Assembly (NCBI RefSeq): GCF_932276165.1
Contig: NC_064006.1
Location: 3,410,001 to 3,474,000 of the forward strand
Direction: 5' to 3'
Length of the DNA stretch: 64,000 bases
Source: Plutella xylostella
Lineage: Eukaryota; Arthropoda; Insecta; Lepidoptera; Plutellidae
A model generated the notes under the pieces. That model searched no databases and was not told the origin of the DNA. It saw nothing but the letters and a program-made list of their open reading frames with translations. How positions within the stretch are numbered: position 1 is the first letter of the stretch; each line of letters opens with the position of its first letter. Both the position numbers and the translations under genes were made by a program. Below are positions 11,182-23,000 of this stretch, one piece after another.

Positions 11182-11333
11182 GATGCTGAGTTGCAGGAAG
11201 GATCTTTTAAAAAGCTAATGTCCGAAGTAATTCTATGTCTTTTTCTGTCCGTCTAATGCCCAAGCAAGGCAGCGCGATCAATACGTTTATAATGTCGATC
11301 TTAGCTTAAAATACCCTATGTGCAACTCAGCTT
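11182..11333. mobile_element. Palindromic MITE (CTGAGTTGCAG family)
   Basis: GCTGAGTTGCAGGAAGG on the left pairs with CTATGTGCAACTCAGC on the right, and the inner AAGCTAATGTCCG pairs with a block near 11290. Same family as 3845-3985. Confidence 0.6.
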
Positions 11334-12786
11334 GTGTTTCTCTTTCGTTTTATTCATACATTCACGGACACCATGTAAGTAGGTACTAAGTTTCACCCTC
11401 ACTAAGCTCTTTCTATATTTAATTATCCATTTTGTTAATAACACCGGACTTTACCTCTTTATTAATATTACAAGCAGTATCTCTATCTACATAATTATAG
11501 GCACAGGTAGATTAAGAGATGACATAAATTAATTACGATGATATCGAGCGTACCGAATACCGAAGCTAGTAACTAATCTAATCCAATTTCGCAGACAGAT
11601 TATACCCTAAAACATGACATGAGTACCTAAGTAACTACCTACTTATCAGTGTGTCGTTTTTAGTAACAATAGAAGGTCGAACGGCTAGATTATTGAGAGA
11701 GACCTAGGTCCAGCCTGGGTCAGAGTTGGCTGATACAATGTAGAGGTAGATTTTATTTTAATTATGATTATTAAATTATTATTATTTACAAAAACCAAAT
11801 ATACTTAGCCTGAATTTTGTATTATTTTACAGTTAAGTATAGTGCCAGTTTTTTATAGTTTGTAAGTAGCTAGTTACAAGTTACTGAGGATTTGTAAGGG
11901 ATATTTTACCGAAGTAGTGATTAAATCAAATTCCCGGATATACTTAGGAGAATACAGAATAGCATAATAGAAAAAATTATTAATCAGATAGATAGGTATC
12001 ATAGGCCGCGCGCGAAATACCTGGGAAAACAAATAAAGACCTATAACATAGATCTTCCCATGAGATAAAGTACTAAATCCGAACAAAACTTATCTGCAAC
12101 TCCAACTTTGGCTATTCAAACTTTACTCCTATGTCACAAGAATTAGGGTCGTCAAAAATGCAACACTGTAATACCAGCGATTCACCCAATGAACCTCTAT
12201 AAAAAGTATTCCATCCCGGCCCTCAGTTTAGGTGTATAAGTGCACCCCAGTTAATAGATTGTGTCAACAGATGCATCCAATCGTAATAATTGTTCAGAAT
12301 AACCTTGCATCACACCTGTATTTGCCCTGCGGCTAAACGACAAGTATTGGCGCGTGTTGCTTGTACAGAATACTTCATTAACATTTATTTAAGTAGGGTC
12401 CTTCCTTATTTTAACGTTGCTTTAAAAAATGTGTAGGCAGGGGTGGATTAAAACCTAACTATACAAGGTGAAATGGTTGTGCACTGGTCATTGCTGCTAA
12501 TGAATCGATAACCGTTTTATTATAAGTTTTAAGAACGCGTTTGAGTTTGTGACCTATAATGTTTCATATTCCAGCCTCTACCAGCTTACACCTACACATC
12601 ATAAGGTTCTCGGATACTGAATTAGCGGGACGTAAGTATGTACTTAGTGTTCGATAAGTAAATAATATGTTTAAAAAATCCCCTGTGCAATCATGTGTGT
12701 CCTTATAATTCTTCCCAACTCATCCCAAATGCGAATGCCTATACTGCACAAGAGCTAGTGTTATTATTATTTGTCAAAAAAAAAAA
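11334..12786. other. No gene seen
   Basis: AT-rich intergenic DNA with no supported coding sequence or clear repeat structure. Confidence 0.4.
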
Positions 12787-13034
12787 CACGCTCTCACGCC
12801 TTGTACTAATGTACTCCCTTGCGGGGTAGGCAGAGGTGCATTGCTGCACCCACTTTTCACCAGAGTGTTGTGTTAGTCCCAATGTAATAGGTGGCGGGCA
12901 TATTGCCATTTTACGGGCACATCCAAGACCCGAGAACAAATATCTGTGTTTAAACAAATATCTGCCCCAGCCGGGAATCGAACCCGGGACCATCGGCTCA
13001 GTAGTCAGGTCACTAACCACTACGCCATTCGTCG
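12787..13034 (-). mobile_element. tRNA-derived SINE, family 1
   Basis: On the minus strand it starts with a tRNA-like head: A-box region GGCGTAGTGGTTAGTG and B-box GGTTCGATTCCCGG. The body is shared with 16011, 31494 and 54025 (CAGATATTTGTTTAAACACA, GATGTGCCCGTAAAATGGC) and the 3' end is …AAGGCGTGAGAG. It is a pol III-type retroposon, not a tRNA gene: the acceptor stem does not close. Confidence 0.85.
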
Positions 13035-14454
13035 TATTATTTGTCATGATTATGATGTCAAATAAAATTGACTACCAGTTGCCTGAACCCTAAATAAATG
13101 GTAAAATATGTTTTATTAAGTACACTCGCAATTTGTTTCATTTGTTGACTACCTGTTGTATGCTCTATCGACATTGTTGATTCATCGTTGATCCATCGTT
13201 GATCCCACTGAGTTTGGTTAGAGGGGACTTTGTTAACGGATTTACTGATGTTTCCTAGCTGCTAAATATGAATGAAACTAATAATTACAATAGTTAGGGT
13301 ATACCTATACCCCGTATACCTAGCTATCTAAGTAGGCACATACCTATGTGTAAGTACCTACTAATGCTATGGTAATGATGAGTCCATAATTTCTTATTAG
13401 ATCCGGCCTACATAATTTAGTTAACTAATAATTTATGGATACAAAATTCAGCTATGGAAAGTATGGTAAAAAATTCGCTTTAAATTTTATATAGGTACTT
13501 AGGTAGGTACCGAAGTACGTAGTTTTGTAAAATCACCTATTATATGAATATATTAATCTATAGTTATTATTACTATTTTCTCTATGCTTTCATCTGGCCC
13601 CTACTAGCTGCTGGCCAAATCAATTTGAAAAGAAAACAATCAGTCCCGAATCTTCCGAATGATTTCAACTTACCAACCGCCGCCGTCGGTAAACAGATAC
13701 TTCTGAATCGGCAATGTAAATAAAAGATAATGTTCGTAACCCGATATTTTGCGGCGAATCCGGCAGCTATCTCGTATTGTTTCAATTTCAATTGCTTTAC
13801 GATGATGAAAATATAAAATGGCGCGTGTAGGTCACGTGCCGTTTCCCGCCCATTCGCAACTTTTTTTTTCGCGCGTGTCTCGATAGAGCTTTTGAAGTAA
13901 TCAGCCTATAATAGTTATCATTTTGGATTTGTTTAGGGAAGGGATTATCCGGTCGTAATATTATGACACGGCTGGGAAATGAGTATATGTAAGTAAACAA
14001 CTAAGTACTTAAGTATCTATGTTAGTAGAGAGAGGAACTATGGTAAATCTACTATTATTAAATACTAAAGTAAGTACTTGAAAATTCAAAGAAGTTAAGT
14101 ATCTATTAGGTGTGACTAGTAGTCTGACTACCTGAGAGAGGGGCCACTTGTTAGCCATCAAATACACCCCATGCCTACTTATTTTTAATAATTAAGTTGT
14201 ATCGAGGTACCTACCTCTACTTATTTAAAATACTCTATTAAATCAAACGGAAAGCAGAGCTTATATTTTCTTGAATAACGCATTTTAATTTTCCTCTGAA
14301 CGAAAGAAGCCATACTGTAAAGCTTACGCATAATAAATTACAGAGAAGTGTCTTAGTCTCGCAATCTCGTCTGATGATTATGATAAAATAAAAACGACTA
14401 TGATTTTGTTTAAATAGATGCACATAATGCAGCTATAGAACAGGCAAACGTAGT
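13035..14454. other. No gene seen
   Basis: AT-rich DNA. A patch at 13800-13880 has TATAAA, GGTCACGTG and CpG-rich words (CGCGCGTGTC) and could be promoter-like, but no exon can be tied to it. Confidence 0.35.
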
Positions 14455-14541
14455 GTGGGACGCCTTCCGGCCCGCTGGACCGAAGACCTTAGACGGGTGG
14501 CCGGCACTGGCTGGATGAGGAGGGCCGAGGACAGAGTGTAG
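14455..14541 (+). mobile_element. RTE-like LINE 3'-end fragment with intact C-terminal codons
   Basis: A short open stretch encodes VGRLPARWTEDLRRVAG followed by TGWMRRAEDRV and a stop. I recognise this as the conserved C-terminus of RTE-like endonuclease/reverse transcriptases that litter lepidopteran genomes. Only the last 28 codons remain. Confidence 0.7.
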
Positions 14542-15429
14542 TGAGTAGTGCAGCAGTGTACGACTACAGGCTGATGATCAATATAGATAATATATACGTT
14601 TATAACTCCTGATACCTTTCTTACATTTAACCAATGCAACGCCCCACCCCATTTCAAGTTTGCGTCAATTAGGTAGGTACCTACCTTAATTGGTCTTATT
14701 AGAGGGTGAAAATTTTAAATCCAGTCTGCTTTTTTATCAGTTACCAGCAGTCCTCATTGACAGTGGCGACTGCTGATCACGTCCATTCCTTGGCTACCAT
14801 TCCGATATCGACACTACCTTGGTCAATATGCCGTCTGTTCATTTTGCCAGATGAGATACATAGATACCTAGCGATAAATAGTGTACTTACTTAGGTATAA
14901 GAATAATAAAGTTTTAAAAAGATTCAAATATTCTGTCACATAATAATTTTTTATCAATATTGGTCTGCTTTTTGTTAGCGTATCAGTGATAAACAGGCAA
15001 CACATATTAATTATGGCGCAGTTGTAACCAATTTTAGGTACCTAAGTATCATTTGAACCTTTTTTTCTTGTTCCAAGCTTGAAGCCTTTCAAACTTCGAT
15101 CGATTCCAAAATGGCGGCCAGCGAACTTTCACCGTTTGTTATCAATTCAACATTTGTTTGCTACAAGCTTTTGTCTAACTTTGACGGCATTTTTAGTGTT
15201 TCTTATTGAAACTGTAGACAACTTCTTAACTTTAGCTCTGTTGCTTTATCAAGTGGGTAAGTTGTGTACCTACCTATCGCTGAAATTCAGTTAAACTTTG
15301 TATTTCTATGCACATAGGAAAATAGTTAACTGTTTCGGTAATAACAAAATCTATTATAGGTAAGTAGCTCAAATTATTCCAGTTCAATTCCTGGAATCAG
15401 GACTGTATATTGGTTTTGTGGGCTAGCAT

Positions 15430-15550
15430 GGGGCGCAATTAAAACGTGACAAAAGGTATCCGTCGCACTCGCACTTGCTCTCGCACTTGCAGTCGCTGCG
15501 CGATGTGAGTGAACGCGATGCTAATCTTTTGTCACGTCTCAATTGCACTC
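15430..15550. mobile_element. Short palindromic MITE
   Basis: GCAATTAAAACGTGACAAAAG on the left corresponds to CTTTTGTCACGTCTCAATTGC on the right. The centre is GC-rich (TCGCACTTGC-type repeats). No coding content. Confidence 0.6.
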
Positions 15551-16010
15551 TGTGCACACTTTGCTTTACCTACTACCTAGACCACTTCACTTCACTAGGC
15601 GCGTTAGGTCGGCGGACGTCCGTCGTTCGTGGTTTGTAGAGAAAATGTGAGCAGGCTTCAAAGCTCTTCCGCTTAGCTTTATTTAAAGTAGTAGGTATTA
15701 AGATGGTAGTTGGTACCTACATAAATTTTTCCTGATATCAATTTATTCATCAAACGTCTTAAGAATCTTGCTATATGTTACAAATTATATTAATGCCTTC
15801 ATACGAACTTCATACAATGGCCACTGCATTTTTTTATATCAGCCCTACCTACAGTCCAACTAACTAGAAAGTCCTGAAAACGGAAGTGGATTCTTGCTTA
15901 TTGTTGAAGACAGTATTTAATCAATCTTCTTAATTTATTTTTAAGCACAAAAAAAGCCAGTTATCAAAATGTATTTTATTTGAATTATGTATGTATATCT
16001 GTAAAGAAAC
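15551..16010. other. No gene seen
   Basis: AT-rich DNA. Upstream, at 15110, CAAAATGGCGGCC resembles a YY1/Pho-type or start-codon motif, but the frame closes after 32 codons and no exon structure is convincing. Confidence 0.3.
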
Positions 16011-16282
16011 GACGACCGAATGGCGTAGTGGTTAGTGACCCTGACTACTGAGCCGATGCATGGTCCCGGGTTCGATTCCCGGCTGGGGCAGATATTTGTT
16101 TAAACACAGATATTTGTTCTCGGGTCTTGGATGTGCCCGTAAAATGGCAATAGGCCCGCCTCCTATTACATTAGACTAACATAACGCTCTGGCGAAAAGT
16201 GGGTGCAGCAATGCACCTCTGCCTACCCCGCAAGGGAGTACATTAGTACAAGGCGTAAGTGTGTGTGTGTGTGTGTGTGTGT
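16011..16282 (+). mobile_element. tRNA-derived SINE, family 1, with (GT)n tail
   Basis: Full-length copy: head GACCGAATGGCGTAGTGG, B-box GGTTCGATTCCCGG, common body and a (GT)n microsatellite tail (16257-16282). A four-base CATG insertion after GAGCCGATG separates it from the other copies. Confidence 0.88.
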
Positions 16283-16764
16283 AAACGATTTCATTTCATT
16301 TCAATAAACGATTTCATTTAATTTAATTGACTGTTTGGGCATCAACGCACAGCCCAAACGGCTCAAGCTGCAATCATGAAACTTGGCTCGTAGGTTCCTT
16401 AGGTAGGGTAAGTGAGCACTAAGAAAGGATTTTCAGAAACTCCACCCCTCAAGGAGTAAAATAGGGGATTAAATTATTTAAGACGAAGTGAAGTTCGGGG
16501 GAGCAGCTAGTGTAAGTAAATAATTTTAATTAGATTGGTACTTATAAAAAGTCTTTTCAAAATCTAAAATGAAATTTTCATGACTATAGTTGGACTGTAT
16601 AGTGTCACAATCTTATCTGTTCCGGTGTTCAAAATGTGTACTAACGAGACGTCATTGTCAAACGTCATTTCATACTCTGTGCGTTATTTGAGTTGTCAAT
16701 TTCTGCGAAGAGGCTGACGCTACGTAGGTAATTTAATTTGTTTTGTGATTTTCTGGGTGTAATA

Positions 16765-17121
16765 ATGCCAAAAGCGCTGAAAAGTGATGCAAGAGAAGTA
16801 ATACTAGATATATTGGCTTTTATGCAGGAAGAATAACGTATTCAGGCGCCTTTAATTCTGTTAGAAAAATTAGAAGAACGAGTTGCAGCGGCTACAGGTT
16901 AGTGTTGCCAAATATGACGAATAATTTTACCCATATACTCACATGTAATTTTATTAATATTTTCCCGAGAGACCCGTTCCCCAGCAGCGGGGACGGGATG
17001 GGTCGTGATGAAAGTATACTATAATCTTTATTTTTCTTTGATTACAGGTGTGACTGAAGCTGCGTATTTACACCTTAGGCAGTATACCAAGAAGAATTTC
17101 TCGCACCTGCAGCGATTTTAG
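16765..17121 (+). pseudogene. Decayed N-terminal part of a transposase-like gene
   Basis: Exon 1 (16765-16897) begins MPKALKSDAREVILDILAF and continues in frame after one TAA (16834-16836) with RIQAPLILLEKLEERVAAAT. It ends at a donor (ACAG|GTTAGT). Exon 2 starts after TTACAG at 17048 in the matching phase (GVTEAAYLHLRQYTKKN) and soon meets a TAG at 17119. The predicted helical start, the presence of TIRs and the intron fit an intron-containing DDE-type transposase of arthropods; the family is inferred. The in-frame stop and missing catalytic part make it a pseudogene. Confidence 0.55.
16966..17014 (+). mobile_element. LINE 3'-end scrap in the transposase intron
   Basis: GAGACCCGTTCCCCAGCAGC and GGGACGGGATGGGTCGTGATG match the repeat at 26185-26275. 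Confidence 0.5.
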
Positions 17122-17159
17122 ACGAAATAATGATGATTAATGACATCTTCTTCTTCCAC

Positions 17160-17290
17160 TACGAGTATCAAGGGTTGGCTGGAAGAAATGGATTTTTGGC
17201 AATAAGCCTTTGTACATTGTCTGAATTTATTTTGTAATTTTATGCTCTTGTTTCTTGTTACTTTAGAAAATGAAAAAAATAAAGTGTTCA
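17160..17290 (+). mobile_element. LINE 3' UTR-like remnant
   Basis: Contains GGAAGAAATGGATTTTTGGC, AATAAGCCTTTGTACATTGT and an AATAAAGTG signal near the end. This is the kind of 3' tail seen on lepidopteran LINEs. It interrupts the transposase remnant. Confidence 0.4.
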
Positions 17291-17429
17291 TAAATTAATA
17301 AATAATAATTAGGTAAGTACTTAATAGTTTTTTTTTAAGTCTATCTATCTCGTTATTCTCACGACCCACAAATATTACCTATATCATTGTAAAATCTAGA
17401 TTTAATTCTTTATATCAGAACATAATCAG

Positions 17430-17566
17430 AACAAAAAAAAAAAAATCAAAAATCAAAATCAAAAAAAAAAAAATCAAAAAATCAAAAATCAAAAATCAAA
17501 AATCAAAAATCAAAAATCAAAAATCAAAAAATCAAAAAATCAAAAATCAAAAAATCAAAAATCAAA
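17430..17566. repeat. (TCAAAAA)n simple repeat
   Basis: About 20 units of TCAAAAA with A-run length variation, directly abutting the 5' end of the LINE fragment that follows. Confidence 0.9.
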
Positions 17567-17569
17567 TTC

Positions 17570-19109
17570 AGGGAATTAAAGATTTAAACCCCGACATAAA
17601 AGTTAACGGTACAATCGTGGAAGAGGTTACTGAGGCCCGTAATCTTGGCGTACTCTTTGAACGAAACCTGCGCTTTGAGAAACACATTTTAAATGTAGTA
17701 AGAAGCTGCTTTTACAAACTTAAAGTACTATACAAGATAAGGCCTTACATTAATGAGGAGCTACGCATTCAACTGTGAAGCACTGGTATTATCCAGGTTA
17801 AACTACGCGGATACTGTCTACGGTCCTTGTCTGTATGCTAAAACGCAGAGCCTTAGGCCTTGGTCTCCTATTTACGCCGTAGTTCGCGTCCAGCGTCACG
17901 CCGTAGGCCGCGTCACAATGCTCACTATAGAAATGTACTGATGCGGTCTCCCTCACACGCCGACGTTGGCGCGTAGATGTAGTGTACATCGTGACGCGGC
18001 CTACGGCGGTGACACTTGACGCGACCTACGGAGTAAATAGGAGACCCGGGCCTTATTCAAAGAGTCCAGAACGCTTGTGCACGTTTTTGTTTCAATGTCC
18101 CTCCTCGCGCACATGTGACCCCATTCCTCAATAAATCCAACTTACTGAAGCTATCAAGCAGAAGGAAGCTGCACTTTGCTACCTTATTATTCAGTGTCGT
18201 TAGGAACGAAACCCCTGAGTATCTTTTCAAGAAGCTCACATGGTCACGTCAATTTAATAAACACAATACTAGGGCCTCCTCTTATCTATTAATTACTCCT
18301 AAGCACAGTACTGCAGCTTTTAGATGCAGTTTTCGCTACGCTTCCTGCAAATGTTGGAATAATCTCCCTCCTCCTATTCGTGACTTAAAAAAAGCCAGCA
18401 CCTTCAAGCAAAGACTTAAGTTACACTTGATCACATTGCAAAAATTACAGCCATAATATAATTTAAATTAAAAATGAATTCATATAAAATATTATAAAAC
18501 AAAGATCTAAATCAAACTAAAAATAATAGCTTAAGGTACATAAAAAATAAAATAAAAATCTTCTGGATAAAAAATTACATAAAATTCACAAAGTCATAGT
18601 CATCATCATTCTATTTCATATTATTTTATCCACTACTCACTTAAACAGTTTATAAATTATTATTAATGATATTTAATATAAACTTCATACACAAGTTGTA
18701 TGTTGTATCTATGTATTTTGTAATTGTTTTAATATCTATTTGTTATTTACTTACCTATTTCTCTCTTTCCTGTCCAGTCCCTTCGTGATGTCACTGCAAA
18801 GGCTCCAGCTGAAAACCAGCGCTATAATCCTTGGATTATAGCACATGCTGAGTCTGGAGTCCTTTTCGACACTACGCAGCAACTTGCATTTTTACTATTT
18901 GGATATTCTATGTTTAGTTTACTTGTTTTTATTTTTTATATAATTTTAAATGTACACGTTAATACTAACCTAAAACTAAATATTTTCTAAATTTTAATTA
19001 CTAACAGTAGATTAGGTTTAGATTAAGTGTTTAATTGTAATGTGTGTTGATAATGTTGCTGTTTATGTGTTGAATAAATGTTTTCTATTCTATTCTATTC
19101 TATTCTAAT
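17570..19109 (+). mobile_element. 5'-truncated CR1/Jockey-like LINE, 3' half
   Basis: It encodes the RT thumb and tail of a non-LTR retrotransposon: RNLGVLFERNLRFEKHI, SCFYKLKVLYKIRPYINEEL, then, after a 1-base deletion near 17778, CEALVLSRLNYADTVYGP. Beyond the nested MITE (17856-18052) it continues as VQNACARFCFN…WNNLPPPIRDLKKASTFKQR, ending at TAA near 18456. A 3' UTR of about 650 bp ends in AATAAATG and a (TTCTA)n tail at 19083-19109, typical of this LINE type. Confidence 0.8.
17856..18052. mobile_element. PIF/Harbinger-type MITE, 197 bp
   Basis: The ends GGCCTTGGTCTCCTATTTAC and GTAAATAGGAGACCCGGGCC are inverted copies, and the palindrome continues through GCCGTAGGCCGCGTCAC. It is flanked by TTA on both sides (17853-17855, 18053-18055). 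Removing it restores the host LINE reading (…TQS then LIQRVQN), which confirms the boundaries. GGCC ends with a TTA duplication are the hallmark of PIF/Harbinger. Confidence 0.82.
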
Positions 19110-19834
19110 TTTGTTTCTGTTCGCCGTGGACAAATTTTTTATACAACAAATTTCGTTTGATATATTATATCCTCTTTCATTTACTATCGACCCTATATTT
19201 TGATTTATCTATACTTATGAATGTACCTAATTATAAAAATAGGTAATAGCAGAAATGCATTGTCGTTTAAACCAGAAATAGGCAAAATTTAATAGATGGC
19301 ATCACTGGATTCGATCACAGCGAAGTCTCCACCGGAACAGATAAGATTGTGGCACTATAGTCGTTGTAGATATGTAGATTATGCGCCATCTATGATTCAG
19401 TTTTTTTTCTTAGCGAACCGAGGACTTTATTTCTTTGGTATGGTAACACCGAGATAAAAAAAAAACAAAATTGCTCGATGTTATTATTCTGAGATTTTTA
19501 GGGTGATGCCACATGAAAAATATTTTCTACCACAAATTTATCTATAAAATGGTAGAAACTATATGTGAACCATAAAGGCCGTATTAGTTTTTTTGGTAGC
19601 ACCAACCCCAACCAAAATGCCAAATCCAACCAAATGCCAAAACTCCAAACCAAATGTCAAATTTCTATTGTCGTAAAAATTTTAGTCATATTTTCTTACA
19701 TTTATTTTACGTGAATTATTTATTTAAAAACCATAAGTAAACGGCAACATCCCCGTAGTCCACATGTGCGTCCACGTTTGTTGTTGTTAGCGGCCCAAAT
19801 TCTCTGTGCAAGTAGTGCGAAGGACTGTATCTAA

Positions 19835-19915
19835 ATGAATAATGTCTCTGCGATCGAAGGCCTTAGCTCTAGTGGAGGTCCTCTTGCGGGTGCCGCCGCT
19901 GTTTGTGGTGGATGA
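19835..19915 (+). promoter_or_regulatory. Upstream open reading frame overlapping the Trc8 start
   Basis: An ATG at 19835, seven bases before the Trc8 ATG and in another frame, opens 26 codons (MNNVSAIEGLSSSGG…) and stops at TGA 19913-19915, inside exon 1. The spacing (ATGAATAATG) means scanning ribosomes must leak past or initiate at both. A role in damping translation is inference. Confidence 0.5.
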
Positions 19916-20085
19916 GTTCCTGAAGATCAGCCTGGGGCTGCCGGTGGCGGGCGGCGAGGAGGTGCCCATCCTCAGCAATGTCACCATCGACCACGTCGAC
20001 GTCGATGGAGACGCAAATTACTACGATGCAAACTTCTACAACGCTTTCATCTTCACGTTCCTCAAATTCCTCATATGCTGTATGG
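19842..20085 (+). CDS. Trc8: Trc8 coding exon 1
   Basis: 81 codons plus one base. It begins MSLRSKALALVEVLLRVPP and ends at FLKFLICCM with the donor G|GTGAGT. An out-of-frame ATG lies seven bases upstream of the start. Confidence 0.9.
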
Positions 20086-23000
20086 GTGAGTTTCCATAGC
20101 CTGTGTATTAGCTTTTTAATTTTAATGGTGCAATGGCCACAAGGTTGTACAGTCTACTTTCAAAGACAGTTTCTCAACTACAAGTTTGTAGGTACGAATA
20201 CTGGTGTTGTAATCCCTGATACTCAGTTTATGTATCTCTGGAAGTTGTGCTGAACGAATAGTTGGGCATAAAATTAATTTTTGGAGCTCAAAATTGTTTG
20301 TTATTTAGCTCCACACTCTTATAAAGTTTTGTTACTTAATATTTATTTATTTGAGGGTTACCATTACATTTAAACTAAAATAGGTTTCAACTGCAAACAA
20401 GTAACAGTAACAATAATAGAAGCGGAATAGATGTCACATCAACTCATTATTGAATAGCATAAAAAAATTATAAAGTTATCATATCAAATAGTATACCTAT
20501 TTGAAATTTATGATGATTTTTGGAACATTGTACACTAAATAATCTTGGCCTACTTTGAATTCTATTCAATGTACAAATTGACATTGAATAATTTAACCTT
20601 GTATTGTAAAAAGTTCAAATGCATAATTAACTCAAAATAAGTAAAGAATGTTAAGATCAAGCCATATCATTAAATCTTTTTTTAAAATTAAACTCAAGTG
20701 TGGTAATGATTTAAAAAATATATCTTTGAACAAACATAATATGACTGAAAAGTGGTACAGTTTCATTTCTAGAATTGCCTAATTTAAATACAATGAGCGT
20801 TGATGTCTGCGTCACACTAACAGTACATATTTTAAAAATATACATAGTGAAATGTAGATGTACCTGATATTTCAGATTGAGAATGGAAAATTCCCTCTAA
20901 AATCATTAAATTGATTTGTAAACAAGTAAGCTGTGCAATTGTGCATTAAGCTAACACCCAAACTTAATTGCTAGCCCAGCCCATCTCACACACTTGGTAA
21001 ATCTCGCACTATCTAAATACTGGACTAATTTTAATTTTTATGCTTAGTGCCAATGAAAAAGAGCACCAATTAATAAAAAAATAGCATAAAAAAAACAATA
21101 TCAAATATTTTTTTCTCACAGAAAACCCACAATGTTTGAGAGGTAGCCAAATGGTGGTCCTATGAGGAAGACCAGAGGACAGAGTGTTGGTGCTCTGGGA
21201 GAGGCCTATGTCCAGCAGTGACAATGATTATTATTACTGATGGCATAAAACATAAAAAAAATAAGTTGCAACTGCAATGACAAATGTAGGTATAGATAGT
21301 TTTATAATAGTTTGTTTACCTAATTACTATGCAGTCATATTGACCTTAGCCTCTGAGAAACCAAACATCTGTAGTATGTGATTGCGAGATAGTATGTTAG
21401 TACTTGGTTCTCATGGTCAATTCCGTTTGAAGGTCCATTTAATTAATATTTGTATGTAAAAAAATCTAATAAAATGACTTTAAATATGAAAAAATGTTGA
21501 ACATATTTGGGTAAAGTTTGCCACCATATTTTTGTAGGTATAAGAGTGAGGCCACAGGAGCGTAATTTTGTGAGTTGTGAGTCGCGTATTCGAGCATAAA
21601 TATGTGCGCAGGGACGAGGGGAGAGGGGAACACACTTTTGTTGGTAGGTATATTATTGTTAAATGAATAGTATACTGTTCATACATAATGCAGAGCAGAT
21701 TATACAGGTCTGACGTCTTCGACTATAGGCATATAACATACTGATTGATCTCAATACATATACCTATACATATATATAATATATCTGCTGGACTTTTGCA
21801 TCTCCTTAACGCCTAACGCCACTCCAGCCGACTCTCAAGAGTATCTCAGAATATTTTGTCGGAAAATACACTGACGAATTATTATACCTATTTGCAAAGT
21901 TCCAAGTCATTAAACCCTACCCCACTTAAGCACCACTCGAAGATAATTGCAAAACAAACAACTCAAAAACATAAACATTGACTAAAATTAGCAAAATCCT
22001 GTTTGTAATAACCAGCCGAAAGTGTGTCGACCACGATACCTTAAAACTGGTTTTGTAGCAAAAATTTCATCTCCGATATACCTACTTACTTATTTCTTAG
22101 CAACCAGTGAAAGTCTGCATGAAATAAAATATAACATGTCCTGTTAGTGGTACCTAGGTGCATATTATTATATGCCAGTAAATTCGTCATCATCATCATC
22201 AGCACGTATTCGTCCATTGCTAGACATTAAACCTCTCTCTCCCAAGAATCGCCACAACACTCTGTGCTTGGCCTTCCTTATTCGTCACTTCCGTCCATCT
22301 ATGTAAGGTTATCGGTCCAGATGCTTAGAGGGTGTACAGTAGTAGTACCCATTAAATTCGTACAGTCAATATTTAAAAAAAAACAACGCGTAATAACTAT
22401 TAACAGAATGTGTTAAGTTGCCATGAAAATATACTAAATTTGCCTCGTTGAAACATGTAAATTAATTGCAATATATGTATATATTTTCTATATCGCACTG
22501 AGAATTACGAAAGAGTCCACGAGTTGTTGTTATATTTTCTCTGAATAAAACCTATTAAGTTATCAAAATAGAAGGCAGTTTGCAGGCTTTCAAAATGACC
22601 TCAATACTTAATCTTAGCAAGTTCAAAGTACTTACTTAAATATTTTGCAAACTTGTTCAGTTATTTTCGAGAACTACCTTATTTCATTTTAAGGTCATTA
22701 TCAATAAGTGTGATTCCGTTTTTGCATCTTAATAGGTGGAATTCGGTAGCGGAAGAAGATAATATATTGCAACGTCAATACAGGTTTCTATGTATTTGTA
22801 TAGACTTGTCGTCAAGCGAAATATCGCTGGCTGCAAATAATTATTAGAAATACTGTACATATTATATTCCAATCGTCATTTGCTACAACCTAAAATGTCG
22901 TCCTCTACCAATACGTACTAGTTATTTTTCTGTGCCAATACCAGGTTGACAAACCTTTAAAAATCCCTCTTCGCCTGAATAGTCCAAACTAACCAACATC

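Larger units (their letters stand above)
16600..19357 (+). mobile_element. TIR DNA transposon (about 2.76 kb) with nested insertions
   Basis: The left end TAGTGTCACAATCTTATCTG followed by TTCCGGTG is repeated inverted at the right end with one mismatch (CACCGGAACAGATAAGATTG then TGGCACTA). TA lies outside both ends (16598-16599, 19358-19359). Just inside the left end is a decayed host-style gene (16765-17121). The rest is filled by later insertions: LINE remnants, a (TCAAAAA)n tract and a LINE fragment that itself holds a MITE. TA target site and TIRs suggest a Tc1/mariner-like DDE family, by inference. Confidence 0.7.

Noticed and set aside
15110..15260. First exon starting ATGGCGGCC
   Set aside because: The frame closes after 32 codons before the GTAAGT at 15258, and the alternative frame has no good start.
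16011..16090. tRNA gene
   Set aside because: A- and B-box words are present, but the cloverleaf does not close and the same head recurs in multi-copy elements with long bodies: a SINE.
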